Both the position numbers and the translations under genes were made by a program. A stretch of DNA of 64,000 nt, from the NCBI GenBank assembly GCA_965213575.1, contig CBDBZN010000028.1:62001-126000 (forward strand), in the 5' to 3' direction. Shown piece after piece: positions 39,039 to 47,686 of the stretch. Position 1 is the first letter of the stretch; each line of letters starts with the position of its first letter. Source of the DNA: JAUHXS01 sp965213575 (lineage in GTDB: Bacteria > Bacteroidota > Bacteroidia > Chitinophagales > JAUHXS01). The notes under the pieces were generated by a model that saw only the letters and a program-made list of their open reading frames with translations, was not told the DNA's origin and made no database searches.

Positions 39039-39104
39039 AATATCTTTTATTAAAAATCTAAAAAGGGAGTTGCAACCAACCGTTACAACTCCTTTTCATT
39101 TAAT

Positions 39105-39296
39105 TTAAACTGCAAATAAAGCGGCAAATCCTAATCCCTCGATCAGTGCTGCTGCGATAATCATTGCTGTTTGAATTTTATTAGCTGCTTCAGGTTGTCT
39201 CGCAATACCTTCCATTGCTGAACTTCCGATTTTACCGATACCGTATCCGGCTCCGAAAACCACGATCCCTGCGCCTATAATTGCTGGAATTTCCAT
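39105..39296 (-). CDS. atpE: ATP synthase subunit c
   Basis: 63 aa proteolipid with two membrane helices around the polar loop ARQPEA. The ion carrier is Glu53 (LIEGLGFA). The residues that create sodium specificity in known sodium c-rings (Gln in helix 1, Ser/Thr after the Glu) are absent, so a proton-driven ring is expected. Short for the family, as in other Bacteroidota. Confidence 0.95.
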   Translation of the reverse strand: MEIPAIIGAGIVVFGAGYGIGKIGSSAMEGIARQPEAANKIQTAMIIAAALIEGLGFAALFAV

Positions 39297-39331
39297 TTGA
39301 TTTTAAATTTAAAGTGAAAAAATAAGCATCT

Positions 39332-40396
39332 TTAATGGTCATCATGTTCTGCCACGGCAGCTCCAAAATAGAGTGCAGTAAGCATCGTGAATATATAAGC
39401 CTGTAAAAAGGCCACCAATAATTCTATGACGGATAAAAATAGCGTCAGTCCTAAGAAAGCACCTCTTGCCATCCAATGAGTGAATACATATAATAAAGCC
39501 AACAAACTCATAATAACTATATGGCCTGCCGATATGTTAGCATATAACCTGATCATTAATGAAAAAGGTTTAATAATTAATCCGAGTAACTCAATAGGCA
39601 TTAAGGCAATTTTCATGAAAACCGGTACGCCGGGCATCCAAAAAATATGTTTCCAGTAGTTTTTGTTGGCTGTAAATTGTGTAATAATAAAAGTCATCAA
39701 TGCTAAAGCTAAGGTAACAGCAATATTACCCGTAACATTGATGCCTATAGGAGTAAGTCCTGATAAATTTAAAAACCAAATAAAAAAGAACACGGTTAGC
39801 AAATAGCCCATATACTTCCTGTAATGTTTTTCTCCAATATTTGGCCTGGCAATTTCATCTCTAACAAACAGGATAAGCGGTTCTAAGAATTTTCCGCCTT
39901 TTCGGGGAACGGGATTATTTTTGTAAGAAGTAGCTAATCCTCCAAAAATTATTAATAACAATAAGGACATCAACATTACAAAAAATACATTTTTCGTAAT
40001 AGAAAAATCTAATGGTTTAGGGTTTGTTGGATGCCCCTCTTTATCGAAAGTCAGATTGCCGGCAGCATCCGTTCGATAGATTTTATTGTGATGTATCTTG
40101 TAATAATTACCCTTTGATTCAGCAATAGCCTCACCGTGATCAAATTTAAATGAAGAAAAAATATGCAATCCATTATCCCATAATATAATTGGTAACGGGA
40201 ATACCCAACCCATCTTTGGCCAAACAGTGAAGTCGTAAGAATCTTGCAAGTGATGCAGAATATAGCCTTTTGCACTTTCTTCATGCTCATCATGGCCTGC
40301 AACTACTTCGTGAGTTTCTTCTATAGGGTCAATCGCAAAAGTTATCCCTGGCAGAGTCAGTGCAAATAATAGGAGAAATGGTATTATTTTCTTCAT
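39332..40396 (-). CDS. atpB: ATP synthase subunit a
   Basis: ~354 aa from the ATG at 40396 (a TTG at 40417 would add 7 residues). Has the Bacteroidota-type N-terminal extension: signal peptide (..LPGITFA) and a ~110-residue exported domain rich in His before the membrane part. The essential channel Arg lies in SLMIRLYANISAGH near residue 290. Proton channel half of F0. Confidence 0.95.
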   Translation of the reverse strand: MKKIIPFLLLFALTLPGITFAIDPIEETHEVVAGHDEHEESAKGYILHHLQDSYDFTVWPKMGWVFPLPIILWDNGLHIFSSFKFDHGEAIAESKGNYYKIHHNKIYRTDAAGNLTFDKEGHPTNPKPLDFSITKNVFFVMLMSLLLLIIFGGLATSYKNNPVPRKGGKFLEPLILFVRDEIARPNIGEKHYRKYMGYLLTVFFFIWFLNLSGLTPIGINVTGNIAVTLALALMTFIITQFTANKNYWKHIFWMPGVPVFMKIALMPIELLGLIIKPFSLMIRLYANISAGHIVIMSLLALLYVFTHWMARGAFLGLTLFLSVIELLVAFLQAYIFTMLTALYFGAAVAEHDDH

Positions 40397-40454
40397 ACTT
40401 TTTCTAAGGAGTTGCAAATTTAGTAAAATTAGAACTTAGATGCAGCATTTGACA

Positions 40455-40835
40455 TTACTTTTTTAGGAGTTTTGCCAAAAATATTACTTCTAAGAGTAGC
40501 GCTATTGCATAAGGAATAAAAAATACAAAAAATTCCACTCGGCTCATGTCTCCATCATTTTTATACAAAGGATAGAAAAATATGAAGAAACAAGCAAATT
40601 TTACCCCACTTCCCCCCATAAAGATAAAGCCTAATATTTGTTCATTGTTTTTCTTTAAAAAGACTAGCCCTGCAAAGATGACAACTGCTATAAAAAAATT
40701 GAATACATAAGATGCTACTACTTGATCCGTAGGCAAGGTGTATGAAAGTAAATTGAGCATATATAGATGAAGTGCGCCTGCAACCATCAAAGTTATGAAT
40801 AAGAGTAAGGAAAACTTTCCAATAGATCGCACCAT
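40455..40835 (-). CDS. Small membrane protein in the atp operon (AtpI-like position)
   Basis: 126 aa with four hydrophobic segments (~8-28, 42-60, 70-90, 103-123). No strong motif. Between the AtpZ-like gene (1 bp gap) and atpB, where F0 assembly factors of the AtpI type are often found; that role is inferred from place and topology. Confidence 0.7.
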   Translation of the reverse strand: MVRSIGKFSLLLFITLMVAGALHLYMLNLLSYTLPTDQVVASYVFNFFIAVVIFAGLVFLKKNNEQILGFIFMGGSGVKFACFFIFFYPLYKNDGDMSRVEFFVFFIPYAIALLLEVIFLAKLLKK

Positions 40836-40836
40836 A

Positions 40837-41034
40837 TTATTCCTTGTTGAGTTGATTTAGCTGTCGAAGGACAAAAAACATGGCTATGGCAATAGCCAAC
40901 AATGTCAATCCTATTGTGAACCAGTTTTTTTCAAGTGCATATTTCTGATCTAGCCATTTACCAAAGTATGCTCCGATAAATATTGTGATGCCCATTTGTA
41001 CGGCAATACCGGAAAGCTTAATAAATCTATTCAA
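40837..41034 (-). CDS. AtpZ/AtpI family protein
   Basis: 65 aa with two membrane helices and the family pattern GIAVQMGITIFIGAYFGKWLD. First gene of the atp operon. The family helps c-ring assembly or magnesium/calcium uptake next to ATP synthase. No clear promoter box was found in the 194-bp gap to ung. Confidence 0.85.
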   Translation of the reverse strand: MNRFIKLSGIAVQMGITIFIGAYFGKWLDQKYALEKNWFTIGLTLLAIAIAMFFVLRQLNQLNKE

Positions 41035-41228
41035 GTGTATTTTAATTCATTCTAACACAAAACTAGGAATTATACTTTATAATCTATTGATTGTTTTTCT
41101 GCATAAAATAACTTCTTCTGTAAAGCAATAGGAGAAATAATAATCGAGGCCTTTTCCAAATATTAGTTTTAACACTTGCGCCTTTGCCTCATCTATATTT
41201 AAATTTAATATTAATATTAATAAATTAT

Positions 41229-41921
41229 TTATACATTCCAATCAATAGGTTCTTTCTCTTGTTTTTTAAGAAGTTCATTTGTTTTGGAGAAGTGCTTACA
41301 GCCAAAAAAGCCGTGTGAAGCAGAATAAGGCGAAGGGTGAGGCGCTTTTAAAATATAATGTTTGGGCTGATCGATCAATACTGATTTTTCTTGAGCAAAT
41401 TTTCCCCACAATAAAAAAATGATTCCTTCCTTTTCTTTCGAAATTTTTTGAATGGCAGCATCGGTGAAGTTTTCCCAGCCTATTTTTTTATGAGAAGCCG
41501 GCTTCCCCGCTTCTACTGTTAAAATAGCATTTAAAAGCAACACGCCTTGAACAGCCCATTTTTCTAAATTACCATGTTGCGGAATGTCAAAACCTACATC
41601 ATCATGTAGTTCTTTGTAGATGTTTTGTAAGGAAGGAGGCGATTTAACACCCATTTTTACGGAAAAACTCAGTCCATGTGCTTGTCCTTTTCCATGATAG
41701 GGATCTTGTCCGAGAATAACTACTTTTACTTTGTCGAAAGGTGTTTTATTAAAAGCATTGAAAATTTCCGGGCCGGGAGGATAAACTGTTTTTCCGGCTA
41801 ATTTCTCTGTTTGTAAAAATGCTTTTATTTTAAGAAAATAGGGTTTTGAAAATTCTTCCTGCAAGGCGTTTTTCCAACCAGTTTCTATTTGAGGATTTAT
41901 TTTTGAAGCAGTTGTTGACAT
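41229..41921 (-). CDS. ung: Uracil-DNA glycosylase
   Basis: 230 aa family-1 UDG: catalytic water-activating motif GQDPYHGKGQAHGLSF near residue 70 and the HPSPYSAS loop with the conserved His near 195. Removes uracil from DNA. Single gene, flanked by the tRNA locus. Worth noting beside the dCTP/dCMP deaminases elsewhere in the window, which feed dUTP/dUMP pools. Confidence 0.97.
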   Translation of the reverse strand: MSTTASKINPQIETGWKNALQEEFSKPYFLKIKAFLQTEKLAGKTVYPPGPEIFNAFNKTPFDKVKVVILGQDPYHGKGQAHGLSFSVKMGVKSPPSLQNIYKELHDDVGFDIPQHGNLEKWAVQGVLLLNAILTVEAGKPASHKKIGWENFTDAAIQKISKEKEGIIFLLWGKFAQEKSVLIDQPKHYILKAPHPSPYSASHGFFGCKHFSKTNELLKKQEKEPIDWNV

Positions 41922-42012
41922 CTTAAAGTGTTTATATAAATATACTCTTTCAAATAATAAAACCCTTTAAGAATATAATATTTCCTGAAAAATATTAATT
42001 TTGAAGCCCGTT

Positions 42013-42039
42013 GGCTCCATAGCTCAACTGGATAGAGCA
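42013..42039 (+). pseudogene. tRNA 5' half (orphan)
   Basis: GGCTCCA acceptor strand plus a complete D arm (GCTC..GAGC) and then a non-tRNA sequence. The matching 3' half (T arm and TGGAGTCA) is 150 bp away at 42189-42220; GGCTCCA pairs with TGGAGTC. The intact tRNA-Arg and its terminator lie between them. Confidence 0.65.
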
Positions 42040-42052
42040 TAATTATATGAAT

Positions 42053-42126
42053 GGTCCTGTAGCTCAACTGGATAGAGCAACTGCCTTCTAAGTAGTAGGT
42101 TTCAGGTTCGAGTCCTGACAGGATCA
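42053..42126 (+). tRNA. tRNA-Arg (anticodon TCT)
   Basis: 74 bases fold as a complete cloverleaf: acceptor GGTCCTG/CAGGATC (one G-U), D stem GCTC/GAGC, anticodon stem ACTGC/GTAGT with loop CTTCTAA (anticodon TCT, reads AGA), T stem TCAGG/CCTGA with TTCGAGT, discriminator A. CCA is not encoded. A rho-independent terminator follows at 42131. Confidence 0.9.
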
Positions 42127-42130
42127 CAAG

Positions 42131-42152
42131 GGGAGTATTAACTCCCTTTTTT
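42131..42152 (+). terminator. Rho-independent terminator of tRNA-Arg
   Basis: GGGAGT-ATTA-ACTCCC hairpin followed by six T. An identical hairpin with T-run is repeated at 42328-42349 after the pseudo-tRNA. Confidence 0.8.
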
Positions 42153-42188
42153 ATTAAGTATACTTTAAAATATTTCACTATTTAATTG

Positions 42189-42220
42189 GAAAGTTCCACG
42201 TTCGAGTCCTGGTGGAGTCA
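42189..42220 (+). pseudogene. tRNA 3' half (orphan)
   Basis: Variable-loop end, T arm (CCACG TTCGAGT CCTGG, with one C-C mismatch in the stem) and acceptor 3' strand TGGAGTC plus A. It is complementary to the 5' half at 42013. A second, more damaged copy ends at 42417 (GGCGAGTCA). Confidence 0.6.
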
Positions 42221-42244
42221 CATAAATTAATTTTGAAGCCCGTT

Positions 42245-42323
42245 GGCTCCATACCTCAGGTTGGAATAGAGCATCCCGACTGTTAAGTCGGGAAGGTTTC
42301 AGGTTCGAGTCCTGACAAGATCA
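42245..42323 (+). pseudogene. Chimeric pseudo-tRNA
   Basis: 5' part GGCTCCATA.CTCA resembles the orphan half at 42013; the 3' part TTTCAGGTTCGAGTCCTGA matches tRNA-Arg. The acceptor ends (GGCTCCA versus CAAGATC) do not pair, the D arm is altered, and the anticodon arm is a 7-bp CCCGAC/GTCGGG hairpin instead of a normal loop. Not expected to be functional. Confidence 0.7.
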
Positions 42324-42327
42324 CTAG

Positions 42328-42349
42328 GGGAGTATTAACTCCCTTTTTT
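42328..42349 (+). terminator. Duplicate terminator hairpin
   Basis: GGGAGT-ATTA-ACTCCC and six T, same as at 42131-42152; belongs to the second unit of the tandem duplication. Confidence 0.7.
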
Positions 42350-42497
42350 ATTAAGTATACTTTAAAAAAATTTCACTGTTAAGTTGGAAAGTTCCACGTT
42401 CGAGTCCTGGCGAGTCACTTTTTTATTTGCCTGCCACTAATGAAAATATTAAATTCTCAAAAATATTATATTTACCATCTTTAAAATTAATACTTAC

Positions 42498-43673
42498 ATG
42501 TCGAAGGAAGAGAATAAAGAAGAAATCGTACAATTGAAGAAAAAGCTTGCTGAAGCAGAAGCACAGCTAAGAGATAAAGACTTGATCTTTGAAAACATAT
42601 TGGAGAGTTCTTTAGCAGGCTATTGGGATTGGTATATACAAGATGGAAAAGAATATTTAAGCCCTACTTTTAAAAGTATGTTTGGTTATGAAGATGATGA
42701 GCTTCCAAATCATCCCGACTCCTGGCAAAAGATCATACATCCGGAGGATCTTCCTGTAGTATTTGAGATTTTTAATAAGCATGTTGAGACTAAAGGAAAG
42801 CATCCATACAATAATGAAGTAAGGTATTATCATAAGAACGGCTCTATTGTATGGGTATATTGTAAGGGTAAAGTAGTTGAATGGAGTGACGATGGTAAAC
42901 CCATAAGAATGGTGGGCTGCCATGTCAATATTACTCCGCTCAAAAATGCCCTTCAAGAAATACAAAGTCAAAAAGACGAATTAGAAAACAAGAATAAAGA
43001 GCTGCAAGAGTTTACTTATATTGCTTCTCACGACTTAAAAGAGCCTTTAAGAACGATCACGAGTTTTATTGCTTTATTGAATAGAAAGACGAAAATTCAA
43101 GCTGATCCTACAGTTGATAAGTATTTAAAATTTATCACCACCGGAGCTGCAAGAATGAATAATTTAATAGATGCCTTACTAGAATATTCTCATCTTGGAA
43201 GAGAAAAAAAACTAGAAGTTATTGACTTTAATAAACTAGTCAAAATAGTGCAAAAAGACCTTGCTTCAACAATAGAGAAAAATAAGGTGCAGATAAAAGT
43301 TGAAAAACTTCCTAAGATTAAAGGCTATAAAACAGAAATGAGGTTGGTTCTTCAAAATATTATTCATAACGCGATAAAGTTTCGTAAAAAGAAAGTAATA
43401 CCCTCTATCAAAATTTCAGCAGAAAAAAAATCAGGTTATTATGAGTTTTGTATAAATGATAATGGGATTGGATTAGAGAAAGAATTTAATGAGAAAATAT
43501 TTATGATCTTTCAGCGATTGAATAATAAATCAGATTATGAAGGATCTGGAATAGGATTGGCTCATTGCAAAAAAGTAATTGACCTTCATGGCGGGAAAAT
43601 ATGGGTAAATTCTGTTCCGGGAGTAGGGAGTTCTTTTTGCTTTACATTGTCTGCAAAGAAGAAAAAAAGTTAA
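42498..43673 (+). CDS. Cytoplasmic PAS-domain histidine kinase
   Basis: 391 aa, no membrane segment. Coiled coil (1-28), PAS_3 fold (~30-150, with WDWYIQDGKEYLSP and IHPEDLP), a second coiled coil, HisKA (ASHDLKEPLRTI, phospho-His near 182), HATPase (NIIHNAIKF, DNGIGLE, GSGIGLAHC). No response regulator next to it; an orphan kinase. Stops 1 bp from the convergent cargo gene. Confidence 0.93.
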   Translation: MSKEENKEEIVQLKKKLAEAEAQLRDKDLIFENILESSLAGYWDWYIQDGKEYLSPTFKSMFGYEDDELPNHPDSWQKIIHPEDLPVVFEIFNKHVETKGKHPYNNEVRYYHKNGSIVWVYCKGKVVEWSDDGKPIRMVGCHVNITPLKNALQEIQSQKDELENKNKELQEFTYIASHDLKEPLRTITSFIALLNRKTKIQADPTVDKYLKFITTGAARMNNLIDALLEYSHLGREKKLEVIDFNKLVKIVQKDLASTIEKNKVQIKVEKLPKIKGYKTEMRLVLQNIIHNAIKFRKKKVIPSIKISAEKKSGYYEFCINDNGIGLEKEFNEKIFMIFQRLNNKSDYEGSGIGLAHCKKVIDLHGGKIWVNSVPGVGSSFCFTLSAKKKKS

Positions 43674-43674
43674 A

Positions 43675-45438
43675 CTAATAGTTACTTACGTTCATCATCG
43701 TACTCGTTATGTTAGATGCTGTATGTAATTCAACACTATATATACCAGGGGGTAAATCTGCAGCTATCAATAAAAATTTATTATTTAGAACAGTTTCTTG
43801 ATACACAATTTGTCCAACTATATTTCGGATAATTAAATTTCCACCTTTACTAGCCATGTCAGATTGGAATACAAAGCTCCCATTGTTTGGATTAGGGAGA
43901 ATTTTAAAATTAAGCTCAGTAAGTGAATTGATATAGGTAGCATCAGGACCAATAATATCTATAACCAGAGACTCAGAAGTACTATCTTCGCAGAAGTTAC
44001 TCAATGCTTTTAATTCAATAACGTATATACCAGTATCTTCAAATACATAATTTAAATCCGTTTCAAGAGATACTACTTCTCCATTTACAAACCATACATA
44101 TTCACTAGCATTTTGAGATTGATTTTCAAATAAAACAGAATCTCCTAAGTTAATTTCAGCAGGAGCAATAAATTGAGGAATAGGCCTTGAGGTAACAGGT
44201 AATATTAATATGCTTGAATCTTTAGTGCCAAGAGAATCCGCTACTAATTTAAAAGTTATATAACCTCTCAAATTATTAGAGATATCTGAATGTTGAATAA
44301 TATATACAGGATTTATGGACGTAGCAAATAAGCTATCATTAATGTACCACTCATAACTGTTTGCACCTGTAGATTCATTTATAAGCTGAATTGTTGTTCC
44401 TACGCAAGCAGTATCTGAAAGATAGTCAATAGAAAAATTAGCTTCTAAAGGATCAGGTAAATTAGTTATAATACTGCCTTCTGTACCACACATATATACC
44501 AAAGTATCTTTTAAACTAATACCTTTCAAATCGTGAGGAACATTAATATCTGTTCTTAAGGTCCAACTGTCGCCTCCATCTTTGGTTTCGTATAACTTAC
44601 CAGAGTTACAAGTAGCTAAGCCAAAAGTATCATTAACCATAACTAAAGAAAAAACTGTATGATCGATATTTATCGTATTCCATGTAGAGCCGTTATCAAT
44701 ACTTTTAACGATCATACCAGTATTTCCGGCCCCAAATCTTCCGGCAACTAGTAATAAATTATTTTCAAAAACTACATCATTATATCTACTATCAGCTGGA
44801 ATGCCAGTGGGGCTTATATCCCCCCAAGCAACACCCCCATTAATCGTAGCTATTACTTTTGCTTCATCACCTACTACAACTCCTGTATTTTTATTCAAAA
44901 AGTCACATCCCCTTGCCACACTATTTGAATTATCAAATATTGCTTTTGAGCGATCAGTCCATGTCTTTCCGCTATCTGTGGTATAAAATATACTCATTGG
45001 ACAGGCTCCGGATCCGCAGCTGGCAGAAGTATTGTTTCCTCCAACGAAGTACCCTTCCGCTCTATTAAAAAAATATTCATCATAAATATCTCCTTTTACA
45101 TCTCCTATTATAACTTCTGTCCAAGTATTTCCACCATCAGTTGTCTTAAAAAATCCTAATTCTTCGAAAGGCGAATCTCCAGCGGCATATCCATAAACAG
45201 AGTCAATCATTTTTACTGTATAAAAATTTCCTCCTCCGGATAATATAATTCTCCAATTTTCACCATTATCGGTTTTAATAAGCGTTCCACCATTCCCTAC
45301 AGTAACCCCAACTCCTGAAGAGGCCATAGAAATATCATTTAAAGTCTCATTTGTCAATGGGGGAAACACTTTAAATTCTGCCTTTAAAGCAAATAGCTGT
45401 AGAGATAAGACAATAGTTAAATAGTAAAACTTATACAT
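43675..45438 (-). CDS. T9SS cargo: Ycf48/BNR-repeat protein
   Basis: 587 aa, intact. Signal peptide (~20), Ycf48-like repeats (KTDNGENWRIIL, KTTDGGNTWTEV, YTTDSGKTWTDR, KSIDNGSTWNTI, ETKDGGDSWTLR), two PKD-like domains (~330-500) with the YEWYINDSLFAT motif shared with 20088-21873, and a type A sorting domain (FKILPNPNNGSFVFQ..). Unbroken paralog of the frameshifted gene at 20088. Confidence 0.9.
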   Translation of the reverse strand: MYKFYYLTIVLSLQLFALKAEFKVFPPLTNETLNDISMASSGVGVTVGNGGTLIKTDNGENWRIILSGGGNFYTVKMIDSVYGYAAGDSPFEELGFFKTTDGGNTWTEVIIGDVKGDIYDEYFFNRAEGYFVGGNNTSASCGSGACPMSIFYTTDSGKTWTDRSKAIFDNSNSVARGCDFLNKNTGVVVGDEAKVIATINGGVAWGDISPTGIPADSRYNDVVFENNLLLVAGRFGAGNTGMIVKSIDNGSTWNTINIDHTVFSLVMVNDTFGLATCNSGKLYETKDGGDSWTLRTDINVPHDLKGISLKDTLVYMCGTEGSIITNLPDPLEANFSIDYLSDTACVGTTIQLINESTGANSYEWYINDSLFATSINPVYIIQHSDISNNLRGYITFKLVADSLGTKDSSILILPVTSRPIPQFIAPAEINLGDSVLFENQSQNASEYVWFVNGEVVSLETDLNYVFEDTGIYVIELKALSNFCEDSTSESLVIDIIGPDATYINSLTELNFKILPNPNNGSFVFQSDMASKGGNLIIRNIVGQIVYQETVLNNKFLLIAADLPPGIYSVELHTASNITSTMMNVSNY

Positions 45439-45502
45439 AGCAGTTTATTATAGATGTTATCGTTAAAGTCATTTTATATCCAATATAAGATAATATTTTT
45501 GA

Positions 45503-47599
45503 TTAAAAGATTACAGTAATAGTTCCCGCTTGCGAAATATCATCATAGCGAAGGTGATAGGTTAGAACTTCTGAGGTTTTTAATATTGAACCATTCCACG
45601 AGAATAAATTCGAACTGCCTTCATATTTATAAACCTTTTTACCGTGTCGATTAAATAACTCGATAGATATATTAGTTTCTTCGTTAGAAAATATGCGTAG
45701 GTTCGGATGAAGCCCTGTCGGAGTAAAAACATTAGGTAAAAATATATTATTGCAAACACCAATATCAATTGTATCTGAACCAACACAATTGCCTTTGGAT
45801 ACAGTTACTGAATAGCTGCCCGGCTTATTTACAGTTATCTTATTATCCGTAGAGCCATTTGACCATAGATAAGACTGAGAAGTTTGTGGATCAACTGCTA
45901 ATTCTATGAACTGATCATTGCATAAAACAGTGTCCTCTCCTAAAAATATTGCTAAATCATTACTAACATTTATATGAGCGGTATCATAATTACTACAACC
46001 GTTGCTATCCCAAACAAACACATAATAGCTTGTAGAAACACTTGGAGACACCATGACAGAAGTAGGAGAAATTACTTCTAAATTAGTTAAAGGAGTCCAC
46101 GAAATGGAATCAAAATTATTAACTTGAAGAACTACGGAGTCATTTGGACAAATTAAAGTGTCTTTAGGCGTAAGGCCTGTTTCTATTGTCGATTGTACGG
46201 TTATTTCTTTGATGAAAGTATCGATCAAACATCCTTTAGAGACAATCAAGCTCACCTTATAATTACCAGGTTGCGAAAACTGATGAGTAGGATTAATAAG
46301 AGAGGACGTGTCTAAACTTCCTGAACTAGGATCATCAAAGTTCCACAAAAAATTGTCAATACTACCGGCTGCAACAGTTGATAAATTATTAAAAGTCATT
46401 GGAGCTGCAAGGCAGACTGTATCATTGGAAAATAAAGCTTCAATAGTGTTATCAGGCAATGTTGCCCAACTTTCAGGAAAGTTAGGTAACCCGGCATAAC
46501 ATTCACCGGGTGCAATAGAAAAAGAACCATGTTGATAATCACAAGTTGCACCTAGGCCATCAGGGTTATTGATAACACTTAAACTAAGATCAGATTCTAA
46601 AGTAATATATATTTTACCGTCAGGTCCCAATTGCATGCCTCCAATAGTTCCGGATGGAATAGGAGGAGCATTTACAGTATATTTTGAATTAATAATATCT
46701 ACATTTGTTCCAGCATTAAGGTCAAATTGAAAAATTGAATCTCTACTATTTGGATTTATGTAATTTGAAACATATAATAATGAACCATTTGGTGAAAAAG
46801 AAACTCCATAAGCAGAATAATTATTACTTATTGGGAGAGTAATAGGGTTAGTTAACATGCCGGTAGTATTATCAAAGTCAAAAATCTGACAGTTAAGCGT
46901 AGACTTACCTATAGCAAGTGCCAACTTATCTCCTTGGGGAGATGCCTTCATTGCCCCTACGGCTGCAAAAGAATTGCCATCGTGAACCCCACCAATAGAT
47001 TGGACTAAAGGCGCGTCAATACCATTACTACTTATTTTATAACTCAAAAAGTTAGCATTATTAAACTCATGAGCAATTATCCAATAGTCAGTACCATTTG
47101 CATGTGGAATAGCTGTAAGCTTCTCTGTAACAGGTTCATGTAGAAAGACGTTTTTCTCTGTCACACAGCCAATTCCACCATTTTGGGTCATATCGACTAC
47201 AGAATACATAAGGCCTGTATTGGCATTTCCTATAAAGTTGTGAGCTGTTGTAGTAAAAATATAATATTGGCCGGGACAAAAGGGCTTAGGGATTATTAAT
47301 GATCCTTGAGTAGAACTTTCATGACCTCCTAAGCCAGTTCCATTGCACATTGGATTGTAAGTAGAATCTATAACTTCTTGCCCATCTGTATAAAATAATA
47401 ATCGGCCTGTATTTTCATCACTAATACAAGCTATACTTTCATCAGTCTGAAAACTTGATGTATTAATAGGAATGGGGTTTGTAATGTCCGCAAAGCTTAT
47501 TCCGGCACTTTCACCAAAATGCCAAATAGTTTTTCGCTTATCCTGAGACACAGCATAAAAACTGATAATAATACCAATGGAAAGTAAAAAAAATTTCAT
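45503..47599 (-). CDS. T9SS cargo: propeller-like + PKD + gliding-type sorting domain
   Basis: 698 aa. Signal peptide, propeller-like region (WHFGESAGISF, LLFYTDGQEV, VSFSPNGSLLYVS), PKD domain (~395-470), Ig-like segments, and a C-terminal domain IFLPNVFTPTGLHPNLRIF..GTITVIF. Paralog of 29324-31243. It directly follows the PorP/SprF gene (87 bp), a pairing seen for T9SS adhesins and their outer-membrane partners. Confidence 0.9.
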   Translation of the reverse strand: MKFFLLSIGIIISFYAVSQDKRKTIWHFGESAGISFADITNPIPINTSSFQTDESIACISDENTGRLLFYTDGQEVIDSTYNPMCNGTGLGGHESSTQGSLIIPKPFCPGQYYIFTTTAHNFIGNANTGLMYSVVDMTQNGGIGCVTEKNVFLHEPVTEKLTAIPHANGTDYWIIAHEFNNANFLSYKISSNGIDAPLVQSIGGVHDGNSFAAVGAMKASPQGDKLALAIGKSTLNCQIFDFDNTTGMLTNPITLPISNNYSAYGVSFSPNGSLLYVSNYINPNSRDSIFQFDLNAGTNVDIINSKYTVNAPPIPSGTIGGMQLGPDGKIYITLESDLSLSVINNPDGLGATCDYQHGSFSIAPGECYAGLPNFPESWATLPDNTIEALFSNDTVCLAAPMTFNNLSTVAAGSIDNFLWNFDDPSSGSLDTSSLINPTHQFSQPGNYKVSLIVSKGCLIDTFIKEITVQSTIETGLTPKDTLICPNDSVVLQVNNFDSISWTPLTNLEVISPTSVMVSPSVSTSYYVFVWDSNGCSNYDTAHINVSNDLAIFLGEDTVLCNDQFIELAVDPQTSQSYLWSNGSTDNKITVNKPGSYSVTVSKGNCVGSDTIDIGVCNNIFLPNVFTPTGLHPNLRIFSNEETNISIELFNRHGKKVYKYEGSSNLFSWNGSILKTSEVLTYHLRYDDISQAGTITVIF

Positions 47600-47686
47600 T
47601 TTATGAAAATTATGTTATCCTTACTGTTTTATTAAGTTACTGATAAAAACAGACAAATACAATAATCTTCAACAAGAGAAAATGTT

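Larger units (their letters stand above)
41994..42420 (+). repeat. Tandem duplication of a tRNA locus (two ~200-230 bp units)
   Basis: The block ATTAATTTTGAAGCCCGTTG + GCTCCATA starts at 41994 and again at 42226 (232 bp apart). In both units there follow the same terminator hairpin and TTAAGTATACTTTAAAA, and then a tRNA 3' end (TTCCACGTTCGAGTCCTGG). Each unit begins with a -7-like TAATTTTG (41996, 42228). Only one full tRNA survives (42053-42126). Confidence 0.75.

Noticed and set aside
39105..39296. Sodium-driven ATP synthase
   Set aside because: The c subunit lacks the Gln and Ser/Thr residues that bind sodium next to the essential Glu.
35432..41034. Missing atpD and atpC as a sign of a degraded ATP synthase
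   Set aside because: In Bacteroidota atpDC normally lie elsewhere in the genome; all genes here are intact.
41897..42178. 93-codon minus-strand frame over the tRNA locus
   Set aside because: It is the antisense of the tRNA-Arg and the ung start region, with no protein-like composition; the tRNA explains the sequence.
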